Origin: Gordonia prachuapensis
Lineage (GTDB): Bacteria > Actinomycetota > Actinomycetes > Mycobacteriales > Mycobacteriaceae
Assembly: GCF_036350515.1 (NCBI RefSeq)
Contig: NZ_JAZDUE010000003.1
Coordinates: forward strand, 62,001-126,000
Length of the DNA: 64,000 nucleotides
Reading direction: 5' to 3'
In this document: one piece after another, positions 42,333 to 50,587 of the stretch
Position numbering within the stretch: position 1 is the first letter of the stretch
Layout: the number at the start of each line of letters is the position of its first letter
Notes under the pieces: generated by a model
What the model was told of the DNA's origin: nothing
Database searches by the model: none
Seen by the model: the letters and a program-made list of their open reading frames with translations, nothing else
Translations under genes and position numbers: made by a program

Positions 42333-43325
42333 TCAGACGTCCAGGCGTGCGTACTCGCGCAGCTTGGTGATCTGGTGGACGGCCTCGATGCGGCGGATCG
42401 TGCCGGACTTCGAGCGCATCACCAGCGACCGGGTGGTGGCCCCGTTGGGGCGGTAGGTGACGCCGCGGAGCATGTCGCCGTTGGTGACGCCGGTGGCGCA
42501 GAAGAACGAGTTCTCGCCGGCGACGAGGACGTCGTTGGTGAGGATGCGGTCGAGGTCGTGTCCGGCGTCGATCGCCTTCTGACGTTCGGCGTCGTCGCGC
42601 GGCCACAGCTTGCCCTGGATCTCGCCGCCCATGCACTTCATCGCGACGGCGGTGATGATGCCCTCGGGGGTGCCGCCGACGCCCATCAGCATGTCGACGG
42701 TGCTGTAGTTGTCGGCGGCGGCGATCGCGCCGGCGACGTCGCCGTCGGAGATGAGCCTGATCTTGGCGCCGGCCTGGCGGATCTCACTGATCAGACCGGC
42801 GTGGCGTGGACGGTCGAGCACGACCACGGTGAGGTCGGCGATGTCGATGCCCTTGGCCTTCGCCACCGAGTTGATGTTCCACTCGACGGATTCCTCGATG
42901 TTGATCGCGCCCTTGGCCTCGGGGCCGACCGCGATCTTGTCCATGTAGAAGACCGCGGACGGGTCGTACATGGTGCCGCGTTCGCTGACCGCGATCACGG
43001 CGATCGAGTTCGGGCGTCCCTCTGCCATGAGCGTGGTGCCGTCGATGGGGTCGACCGCCACGTCGCACTCGGGGCCGTCGCCGTCGCCGACTTCCTCGCC
43101 GTTGTAGAGCATCGGCGCCTCGTCCTTCTCACCCTCGCCGATGACGACCACGCCGCGCATCGACACCGTGGAGAGGAGCTCACGCATCGCGTCGACAGCG
43201 GCGCCGTCACCCTTTTTCTTCTCGCCCCGGCCGACCCAGCGGCCCGCCGCCAGGGCAGCCGCCTCGGTGACCCGAACCAGCTCCATCGCGAGGTTGCGGT
43301 CGGGGGCCTGTGGTGAAGGTGACAT
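42333..43325 (-). CDS. glpX: Fructose-1,6-bisphosphatase class II
   Basis: The gluconeogenic enzyme removes the 1-phosphate. The 330-residue protein has the inositol-monophosphatase-type metal site DPIDGTTLM, GEGEKDEAPML near residue 63, and KCMGGEIQGKLWPRDDAE. Start ATG 43325 follows GAGGAG by 6 bp. It is probably transcribed with fum. It faces a DUF4245 gene across a 119-bp gap with divergent starts. Confidence 0.95.
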   Translation of the reverse strand: MSPSPQAPDRNLAMELVRVTEAAALAAGRWVGRGEKKKGDGAAVDAMRELLSTVSMRGVVVIGEGEKDEAPMLYNGEEVGDGDGPECDVAVDPIDGTTLMAEGRPNSIAVIAVSERGTMYDPSAVFYMDKIAVGPEAKGAINIEESVEWNINSVAKAKGIDIADLTVVVLDRPRHAGLISEIRQAGAKIRLISDGDVAGAIAAADNYSTVDMLMGVGGTPEGIITAVAMKCMGGEIQGKLWPRDDAERQKAIDAGHDLDRILTNDVLVAGENSFFCATGVTNGDMLRGVTYRPNGATTRSLVMRSKSGTIRRIEAVHQITKLREYARLDV

Positions 43326-43444
43326 CTCGAACTCCTCGGCGTGGCACGGCGGCACGGTGATCGAACTTCGGCGGCAGGTTTCCCTCATCCTTGCATGTCA
43401 CACCGGAGGTTCCGTCAGCCACCCCGGCTGGAATACTGGCCGCC

Positions 43445-44005
43445 ATGGCCGACAAACCCCGCATCCTGCACAGCGGCAAGGACATGATGTGGTCGCTGAT
43501 CCCGCTGCTGGTCATCTGCGCGTTCGTGGCGATCGCGTCGGGCAACTGCTCGGTGGGGCTGACCGGTCAGGCCGGCGACGACCAGACCCCTGACTTCGAC
43601 GTGACGACCGCACTGCAGGCCGATGCCCGCGACCTGACCTTCCCGATCCGGCTACCCGACACCCCGAGCGGGTGGAAGCCGAACTCCGGGTCCACCGTGC
43701 CCGTCGGCGGGACGATGGTCAGCAACGCCGGATGGATTTCCGAGGCCGGTGCCTACGTGCAGCTCAGCCAGACCGACGCCGCCGAGGACGACCTGGTGGT
43801 GCACCTCGGCGACGGTGATGCGCTGGGGACGGGTACCCGACAGGTGGCGGGCCGTGAGTGGGTGACGTATGTGACTGCGGAGGAGCAGAAGTTCTGGATC
43901 ACCGATCTCGGCGACGTCCGGATCGCGGTGCTCTCCCGCGGCCCCGACGAGGACATGGCCACCCTCGCCACCGCCACGCTCGCCAAGGAGCCCCTGCCGG
44001 CCTGA
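43445..44005 (+). CDS. DUF4245 membrane-anchored protein
   Basis: The 186-residue protein has one N-terminal membrane helix (MMWSLIPLLVICAFVAIASG) followed by a ~150-residue extracytoplasmic domain. It matches DUF4245, found at this place in mycobacteria as Rv1100. A cysteine just after the helix (GNCSVG) does not form a clear lipobox. Function is unknown. Confidence 0.85.
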   Translation: MADKPRILHSGKDMMWSLIPLLVICAFVAIASGNCSVGLTGQAGDDQTPDFDVTTALQADARDLTFPIRLPDTPSGWKPNSGSTVPVGGTMVSNAGWISEAGAYVQLSQTDAAEDDLVVHLGDGDALGTGTRQVAGREWVTYVTAEEQKFWITDLGDVRIAVLSRGPDEDMATLATATLAKEPLPA

Positions 44006-44036
44006 GGTTCGCACCGATTCCGGCCGCACCCGCGGC

Positions 44037-44294
44037 TCAGTCGTCGGCGGGGTCGTTGTCGGCGATGGCGGCCTCGATCCGCTCCCGGGCGCCCGCGAGG
44101 TGTTCCTCGCACCGTTTCGCCAGGGACTCGCCGCGCTCCCAGAGGGCGAGGGATGCGTCGAGGTCGAGACCGCCGTGCTCGAGCGTAGCGACGACCTCGG
44201 CCAGTTCGTCGCGGGCGGCTTCATAGCCCATCTCCTCGACGGGCGTCCAGTCGTCCTCGGGATCCGAATTCTGTTCGCTCATCGTGTCGTTCAT
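44037..44294 (-). CDS. xseB: Exodeoxyribonuclease VII small subunit
   Basis: The 85-residue protein has the family core GYEAARDELAEVVATLEHGGLDLDASLALWERGE, a helix pair that binds XseA to form the nuclease that trims single-strand DNA. Its start overlaps the xseA stop (ATGA), consistent with co-translation. Acidic tails flank the core. Confidence 0.94.
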   Translation of the reverse strand: MNDTMSEQNSDPEDDWTPVEEMGYEAARDELAEVVATLEHGGLDLDASLALWERGESLAKRCEEHLAGARERIEAAIADNDPADD

Positions 44295-45538
44295 CAGCCC
44301 TTCGCGCTCGTCGACGGATCGTCCATCGTCACCCGCGCGGTGGCCGAACCGTCGGCGACCCGGATTCGCAGGTGCGCGCCCTCGGGCATCTCGGCGGTCG
44401 TCGCCACCACGTGGGGTTGCGCGATGTCGGTCCGTTGCACCACTGCGTACCCCCGGGCGAGTGTCTGTGCAGGACCCAGTGTGGCCAATCGGGCCGACAG
44501 GTGATCCAGGCGCCGGTGTTCGGCATCCACCGTTCGCCGGATGTCGCGGCGGATGTCCATACGCATCCGGTCCACGTCGTCGGCGTGGGCGTCGACCATC
44601 GTGAACGGGCGTGCCAGGACCGGTCGGGCGCGCAACCCGTCCACCACATGCGCTTCGCGGCGCACCCAGTTCCGCAGGGCGTGCACGCTTCGACGACGAA
44701 GCTCCGCGATCCCCTCGAGTTCCGCGGCGACGTCGGGGACGACCCGTTTGGCCGCGTCGGTCGGCGTCGCAGCGCGCAGGTCGGCGACGAGATCGAGCAG
44801 CGGTGTGTCGGGTTCGTGCCCGATCGCGCTGATCACCGGGGTTCGGCAGGCGGCCACGGCCCGGACGAGCGCCTCGTCGGAGAACGGCAGCAGATCCTCG
44901 ACGCTGCCACCACCGCGGGCGATGATGATGACCTCGACGTCGGGATCGGCATCGAGGTCACCGAGATGACCGAGGATGCGGGGCACAGCGGTGGGGCCCT
45001 GTACCGGCGCGTCGCGGACCGCGAAGCGGACTGCCGGCCAGCGTTCGGTGGCCACCGTCATCACGTCGCGTTGGGCCGCGCTGGCGCGTCCGCTGATCAG
45101 CCCGACGGACCGGGGGAGAAAGGGGAGGGGCCGCTTGAGTCGTGGGTCGAACAGTCCCTCGGCGTTGAGCAGTTGACGCAGACGTTCGATGCGCAGCAGG
45201 AGTTCACCGACGCCGACCGGCCGGATGTCGCTGACGCGGAGCGAGATGGTGCCGCGCCCGGTGAAGTAGGTCGGACGGCCCAGCATCACCACCCGGCTGC
45301 CCTCGGTGATCTGGACTTCGGTGCGGTACAACAGATCCGGGCTGCACGTCACCGAGATGGAGATGTCCGCAGCCGGATCCCGGAGGGTGAGGAACGCGAC
45401 TCTCGTGCCCGGTCGACGGTTGATCTGGGTGACTTGGCCCTCGACCCAGATCTGGCCGAGGCGGTGAATCCAGTCGGCGATCTTGGTGTTGACGGTCCGG
45501 ACCGGCCATGGATTCTCGGCCGAGTTCGTCCCACTCAC
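44294..45538 (-). CDS. xseA: Exodeoxyribonuclease VII large subunit
   Basis: The 414-residue protein starts with an OB fold (DWIHRLGQIWVEGQVTQI). The catalytic region has GLISGRASAAQRDVM, IARGGGSVEDLLPFSDE and SAIGHEPDTPLLDLVADLRA. With XseB it degrades single-strand DNA from either end. GTG start 45538. The order lipid-droplet protein, xseA, xseB on one strand matches Rv1109c-Rv1107c. Confidence 0.95.
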   Translation of the reverse strand: MSGTNSAENPWPVRTVNTKIADWIHRLGQIWVEGQVTQINRRPGTRVAFLTLRDPAADISISVTCSPDLLYRTEVQITEGSRVVMLGRPTYFTGRGTISLRVSDIRPVGVGELLLRIERLRQLLNAEGLFDPRLKRPLPFLPRSVGLISGRASAAQRDVMTVATERWPAVRFAVRDAPVQGPTAVPRILGHLGDLDADPDVEVIIIARGGGSVEDLLPFSDEALVRAVAACRTPVISAIGHEPDTPLLDLVADLRAATPTDAAKRVVPDVAAELEGIAELRRRSVHALRNWVRREAHVVDGLRARPVLARPFTMVDAHADDVDRMRMDIRRDIRRTVDAEHRRLDHLSARLATLGPAQTLARGYAVVQRTDIAQPHVVATTAEMPEGAHLRIRVADGSATARVTMDDPSTSAKG

Positions 45539-45551
45539 GTGGTTGTCGCCC

Positions 45552-46376
45552 TCACGTGGTCGGTTGCCGCTTGCTGGTCTGCGACGCGATGCGGTTGTCG
45601 ATCATCGTGACGAACGGCGCCCTCGACTTGTTCGCACGCTCATAGGCGGCGAGCTGTTCGAGTTCGGCGACCCCGACGCCACGCAGCTTGGCGCGCAACT
45701 GAGCCAGGGTGAGGTTGTCGTACTCGATGTACTCGACGATCTCGGGCACCGGATCGCCGGTGCCGGTGGGCGATTGGCCGCCTGCCGGGTCGTCGCCGTC
45801 ACCCCCGGCGGCGCCGTCACTGTTCACGAGGTCGTCGGGAGGCGTGCTGTAGAGGGCGAAACGTCCGGGTGCGGCGTCGGGCGGCTCCACCGCATCCGCC
45901 TTCGGGGCCGCAGCCTTCGGGGCCGCTGCTTTCTTTGCCGAAGCTGCCTTCTTTGCCGGGGCCTTCGTCGTCGCTGTCTTCTTTGCCGGTGCGCTCTTCG
46001 CCGGCGCCTTCGGGGCTTCGGGCCCCTCGGTCTCCGGCGACACGGTCTCGGTGGTCGTGGCGTCGGATCGCTCGCCCTGCGAGCTCTCGATCGGGGTGCG
46101 GTCGGCCTCGGCGTCGATCGCGGCGTCGTCCTCGTCGAAGCGGGCCCACTCGGGCTGATCGACGGGGCGGTCGAAGAGCGTCTCCAGCGCGAGGTCTCCC
46201 TTGATGGCGAGCTCGGCGATGCTCTGCTGCATCCGCATGCCGGCCTGCACGGTCTGGCTCACCGCCGTCATGGGCAGCGTCACCACCAATGCGGGCAGTT
46301 TTCTGGTCTCTTCGATCGCGGTGACGACGAGCCCGGCGGCGATGCGGGCCGGATAGGGTGCGCGAACCATGCCCAT
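45552..46376 (-). CDS. Lipid droplet-associated protein with histone-like Lys/Ala/Pro repeats
   Basis: The ~274-residue protein has a hydrophobic, amphipathic N-terminal part (residues ~5-70, IAAGLVVTAIEETRKLPALV). An acidic stretch follows, then a tract of about 45 residues built of KAPAKKAA-type units like HupB or histone H1 tails. A C-terminal helical SAP-like segment (TLAQLRAKLRGVGVAELEQLAAYE) ends it. Position and N-terminus match Rv1109c. The Rhodococcus MLDS protein coats lipid droplets and binds DNA, and that role is inferred here. ATG 46376 is used; ATG 46370 is also possible. Confidence 0.82.
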   Translation of the reverse strand: MGMVRAPYPARIAAGLVVTAIEETRKLPALVVTLPMTAVSQTVQAGMRMQQSIAELAIKGDLALETLFDRPVDQPEWARFDEDDAAIDAEADRTPIESSQGERSDATTTETVSPETEGPEAPKAPAKSAPAKKTATTKAPAKKAASAKKAAAPKAAAPKADAVEPPDAAPGRFALYSTPPDDLVNSDGAAGGDGDDPAGGQSPTGTGDPVPEIVEYIEYDNLTLAQLRAKLRGVGVAELEQLAAYERANKSRAPFVTMIDNRIASQTSKRQPTT

Positions 46377-46491
46377 ACTCTGCCATTCGGTGTGACGAGG
46401 GTCCACCGACGCCCGCATGGTGGCGCGGCGCTCGTCCCGAGCGTCGAACGGCGGGCAGGAGTGAGTGCGGTCAACCCGTACCCTGGAGACC

Positions 46492-47445
46492 ATGGCTGAT
46501 CGTAAACGTGTCCTGCTGGCCGAGCCGCGTGGGTACTGCGCTGGGGTGGACCGTGCCGTGGAGACCGTCGAGCGGGCGCTCGACAAGCACGGTGCGCCGG
46601 TCTACGTGCGTAAGGAGATCGTGCACAACCGGCATGTCGTCGAGACGCTGAGCGAGCGTGGCGCGGTGTTCGTCGGTGAGACCGACGAGGTTCCCGAGGG
46701 GGCGCTCGTCGTGTTCTCCGCACACGGCGTTTCCCCGGAGGTGCATCGCACCGCGGCAGAACGCAGCCTCAAGACGATCGACGCGACGTGCCCGCTGGTC
46801 ACCAAGGTGCACCAGGAGGCCAAACGCTTCGCCCGCGACGACTACGACATCCTGCTCATCGGTCACGAAGGTCATGAGGAGGTCGAGGGCACCGCGGGGG
46901 AGGCGCCACAGCACGTGCAGCTCGTCGACGGCCCGGACAGCGTCGACAAGGTGACCGTGCGTGACGAGTCGAAGATCGTGTGGCTGTCGCAGACCACGCT
47001 GTCGGTGGACGAGACGATGGAGACCGTCAACCGGCTGCGGGAGAAGTTCCCGCTGCTCAACGACCCGCCGAGTGACGACATCTGCTACGCCACCCAGAAC
47101 CGCCAGGTCGCGGTGAAGGCGATGGCCCCGCGCTGCGACCTGGTGATTGTCGTCGGTTCGAAGAACTCCTCGAACTCCGTTCGCCTGGTCGAGGTCGCGC
47201 TGCAGGCCGGTGCGAAGGCTTCGCACCTCGTCGACTATGCCCGCGACATCGACCTCGAGTGGCTCGACGGGATCACCACCGTGGGAATCACCTCGGGGGC
47301 GTCGGTACCCGAGGTGCTCGTCCGCGGTGTGCTCGACCTCCTCGCGGAGAACGGTTTCGACACGGTCGAACCGGTGACGACCGCGAACGAGACGGTCACC
47401 TTCGCGTTGCCGCGCGAGTTGCGTCCGGCGCGCACCTCGCGGTGA
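46492..47445 (+). CDS. ispH: 4-hydroxy-3-methylbut-2-enyl diphosphate reductase (IspH/LytB)
   Basis: The last enzyme of the MEP isoprenoid pathway carries a [4Fe-4S] cluster on three cysteines: C16 in RGYCAGVDRA, then DATCPLVTKVH and DICYATQNRQ. The 317-residue length is normal. Start ATG 46492 follows CTGGAG. It corresponds to lytB2 (Rv1110). It is the last gene of the first syntenic block. Confidence 0.96.
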   Translation: MADRKRVLLAEPRGYCAGVDRAVETVERALDKHGAPVYVRKEIVHNRHVVETLSERGAVFVGETDEVPEGALVVFSAHGVSPEVHRTAAERSLKTIDATCPLVTKVHQEAKRFARDDYDILLIGHEGHEEVEGTAGEAPQHVQLVDGPDSVDKVTVRDESKIVWLSQTTLSVDETMETVNRLREKFPLLNDPPSDDICYATQNRQVAVKAMAPRCDLVIVVGSKNSSNSVRLVEVALQAGAKASHLVDYARDIDLEWLDGITTVGITSGASVPEVLVRGVLDLLAENGFDTVEPVTTANETVTFALPRELRPARTSR

Positions 47446-47493
47446 CACGGGCATAGGTGACACAGGCCGCGGCGAGCCGGCCGACGGCGGCGG

Positions 47494-48930
47494 TCAGAAG
47501 TCGTCGGGATCGAGGCGCTTGACCCGTCGGTGCGGTAGCGCGATCGCCAGGGCCGCGGCGATCACCGCGACGGACACCCCGGCCCCGATGAGGGCCACGT
47601 TGCGCGCGGTGTGATCGGGCGGCGTCTCCGGAGTGGGCGCCGCGATCGCCTTCGATTCGGTCGCATCCGGCCGCTCGTCGGGGATCTGGCTGGTGAGCGC
47701 GGCGACCGGATCGATGACGCCGTGGCCGATCACCGAGTCCTGTCCGGCACCGGGACCATGAGCGGTGCGGATGATCCGTTCCATCACCTCTTTCGCCCCC
47801 AGGTCGGGGTACCGGGCACGCACCAGAGCTGCCGTGCCACTGACATACGGGGTCGCGAAACTCGTCCCGAAGATCGGCGTGGGTCCGTCCTCGCCCATCT
47901 GCGAGTCGACCAGTTTCGACGAACCCCGGGTGCTGTCGAGGCTGACGATTCCGTTGCCCGGGGCCGCGACGCTCACCCAGGGTCCGTGCAGGCTGAAGTT
48001 GCTGGGTGTCCCGGCCGCCGGGTCCACCGACGCGACGGCCAGCACGTAGGGCGTGAACCAGGCGGGGCTGGCGACGGTCGACACCGCGCCCCAACCGCCG
48101 ACGTCGCCGGGCGACGGCTCGGGATTCTGTTGTCCGCACAGCGAATTCCGCTGTAGATTGCCGGCCGCGACAACCACCACGACGTCACGGTCGTAGGCGT
48201 ACTTCACCGCCGCCCCGAGTGATTCGTCGTCGAGTTCGGCCCCGGCGGGCGCACACGCCACCTGGGAGATGTTGATCACCGTCGCACCCAGGTCGACGGC
48301 ACGGACGACTGCCTTGGCCAACGTGCGCACCGAGCCGTAACCGGAGCCGACGGTCGGATCGGAATCGTCGGAGTCCCGATCCTTTGCCGAGTAGGCACCG
48401 CTCGATTGTCGGATCGATATCAACGACGCGTCGGGGGCGACCCCGGCGAACGCGTCGCGGCTGCTCGGGTCGGCCGCGATGATCCCCGCGACGAGGGTGC
48501 CGTGTGCGTCGCAGTCGGTGAGGCCGTTGCCCGACGACACGTAGTCGCCGCCCGGCTGCACCCGGCCCAACCGCGGATGCGGCGTCACGCCGGTGTCGAT
48601 GACGGCCACCTTCTGTCCTTTGCCGCGGCTGAAGCGCCAGGCCTCGGGAAGGTTCATCATCTGCTGTGCGGCTGTGGGTTTCGCGTTGTCGTGGCGCTCG
48701 GATGCCAGCGGTTTGGCGCACAGGGTCCGCTGCTCGGTGGGTTCGGGCGGCGCGACCGGAGCTGCCCGGACGATCGCCTCCGGCACGATGTCGGGCGGCG
48801 TCACCGCTGCGGCCGGAGCGCCGGAGAGCCCGAGTGTCAGGGTGATCGTCGAGGTCAGCGCAGCGGCGACGCCGATGTGGCGACGACCGCGGCCGCCTGC
48901 GGCGCGCGGCCTGACGGACCGACCGCGCAC
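47494..48930 (-). CDS. mycP4: ESX-4 mycosin (S8 serine protease MycP4)
   Basis: The 478-residue membrane subtilase has a signal peptide, propeptide-like segment, and catalytic residues D112 (VAVIDTGV), H143 (CDAHGTLVAG) and the serine in GTSFATPYVSG. A C-terminal membrane helix (NVALIGAGVSVAVIAAALAIAL) is followed by a short cytoplasmic tail. Mycosins stabilise the ESX secretion complex and can cut substrates. It starts 1 bp after the eccD4 stop. Confidence 0.93.
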   Translation of the reverse strand: MRGRSVRPRAAGGRGRRHIGVAAALTSTITLTLGLSGAPAAAVTPPDIVPEAIVRAAPVAPPEPTEQRTLCAKPLASERHDNAKPTAAQQMMNLPEAWRFSRGKGQKVAVIDTGVTPHPRLGRVQPGGDYVSSGNGLTDCDAHGTLVAGIIAADPSSRDAFAGVAPDASLISIRQSSGAYSAKDRDSDDSDPTVGSGYGSVRTLAKAVVRAVDLGATVINISQVACAPAGAELDDESLGAAVKYAYDRDVVVVVAAGNLQRNSLCGQQNPEPSPGDVGGWGAVSTVASPAWFTPYVLAVASVDPAAGTPSNFSLHGPWVSVAAPGNGIVSLDSTRGSSKLVDSQMGEDGPTPIFGTSFATPYVSGTAALVRARYPDLGAKEVMERIIRTAHGPGAGQDSVIGHGVIDPVAALTSQIPDERPDATESKAIAAPTPETPPDHTARNVALIGAGVSVAVIAAALAIALPHRRVKRLDPDDF

Positions 48931-48931
48931 G

Positions 48932-50470
48932 TCAGATGTCCCGGACGATCCGGTAGAGGTCCAGGATCCACAGCAGCAGCGGAACGATGATCGCGACGAG
49001 GATGTACTCGCAGATCTCCGCGGTCCGTCGCATCACCGGGGAGAACTCCTGCGCCGGTGCGACGACGCCGAGGACCAGCGCCGCGACCACCATCACCATG
49101 GCGAGGACGAAGCTGATGATCGGCCAGTCGCCGGCACCGAATGCGAGACCCGTCGCCAACGCGATGAGGGCGAGGGACCCCGAACCGATGAGGAACGCGG
49201 CCTGCGCCAGATCGCTGTGGGAGCGTCCGCGCAGACACAACACCACGGCGACGATGGCCGCGTAAGCGGCTGCCTTGGGGGCGAACCCGGACAGCGGGGC
49301 GGCTGCGAGTACCGCGGAGATCGCGGTCACGATCGCGGTGCCCGCGATGATGCCGGTGAGGTAGGCGTTCGCGACGAAGGAGCGGCGTTCCAGTGCGTCG
49401 GCCTTCGGCAGCGCCATCGCGCCGATCGCGCCGATGCCCTCGATCACCGGCCTCCGCTCGACGTCGTCGGAATCGAGGGGCGCCCCGGCTGTGGGAACGG
49501 GCGGAAGTGGCAGTTTGGCCAGCACGATGGTCGCGCGCGGCGCCATCGCCACCACGAGCAGTCCCACGGCGGCGAGAACCGCTGCCACGTCGGCGAGGTC
49601 GGCGTCGAGGAGCAGTTCGGCGGCGGCACCACCGCAGCCCAGCAGCGCCGCCGTGGTCAGCGCGCTGTGCAGCGACGGGCCCACGGCGGTCAGCCGGTAG
49701 GAGATCACGGTCGCGACGAGGGTGAGGGCGCATCCGAAGGTGACATGTGCGGCACCGAAGGAACCGGGGGTCAGCAGCATGCCGGTGACGAAGACCATCG
49801 GTGATGCGGTGGCCACGAGGATCGTGGCGCTGGCCTCGTCACGGTAATAGCGGGCCACGATGGTGCTCGCGGTGAGCAGACCGACCGCACCGAGGGCGCT
49901 CAGCGCGGCGATCCACAGGGCGCCACTGGTGGAGCGGTAGGCGCCGAGCGCCACGGCGGCCGCGATCGCGGCCAGCAGCGCGACGGTGTAGCCGGCGTAG
50001 CGGGCGGAAATCGCCGACCATCCGGCGAATCGAGATTCATTCAAACGGGCGACAGCATCCACGACGTCGTCGAACAGTGCGGGGGCCTCACCGGTCCGCG
50101 TCGAGCGGAGGACGAGCAGGTCGCCGTCGCGGATCCCGGATTCCGACAGCGACCGGTTCGGGGCGATCGGTTCCTGTCCCACCAGGGCCAATGTCCAGCG
50201 CAGTTGACGGTTGGTCGGACGGTCGTCACCGGCATCGGGGTCGTCGGGGTCGCGACGTGCGGGGTTGCGTGACTCGATCTGCGCGATGAGGTCGGGGATG
50301 AGGCCCGCGATCGGCATCGCCGCAGGTAGGGCGACATCGAGCTGGGTGTTGCCGCCGAGGATCGAGACCCGTACGAGTTCGGGTTCGATCCCGTGATTGG
50401 TGCGTGCGCCGCCGGCCGGCCCCGAGCCCGGTGCCTGCGACATCATCGTGTGCGCGTCCAGAGTCGACAT
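48932..50470 (-). CDS. eccD4: ESX-4 type VII secretion membrane protein EccD4
   Basis: The 512-residue protein has an N-terminal ubiquitin-like domain (about 22-110, LVRVSILGGNTQLDVALP). About eleven membrane helices follow, the fold of EccD, which forms the pore region of the type VII complex. Start ATG 50470 has GGGAGG upstream. Transcribed away from eccC4 across a 117-bp gap and coupled to mycP4 downstream. Confidence 0.92.
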   Translation of the reverse strand: MSTLDAHTMMSQAPGSGPAGGARTNHGIEPELVRVSILGGNTQLDVALPAAMPIAGLIPDLIAQIESRNPARRDPDDPDAGDDRPTNRQLRWTLALVGQEPIAPNRSLSESGIRDGDLLVLRSTRTGEAPALFDDVVDAVARLNESRFAGWSAISARYAGYTVALLAAIAAAVALGAYRSTSGALWIAALSALGAVGLLTASTIVARYYRDEASATILVATASPMVFVTGMLLTPGSFGAAHVTFGCALTLVATVISYRLTAVGPSLHSALTTAALLGCGGAAAELLLDADLADVAAVLAAVGLLVVAMAPRATIVLAKLPLPPVPTAGAPLDSDDVERRPVIEGIGAIGAMALPKADALERRSFVANAYLTGIIAGTAIVTAISAVLAAAPLSGFAPKAAAYAAIVAVVLCLRGRSHSDLAQAAFLIGSGSLALIALATGLAFGAGDWPIISFVLAMVMVVAALVLGVVAPAQEFSPVMRRTAEICEYILVAIIVPLLLWILDLYRIVRDI

Positions 50471-50587
50471 CTGGTGGATCCTCCCCGCCCTGTTCACAGA
50501 TAGCATGCGAACCGCGTCAATTGTGTACCAGTGCCACCCGGGCGGAGAAAACCGGGCGGCCGGATCGGTCGGGGGGAAGATCGCGTG

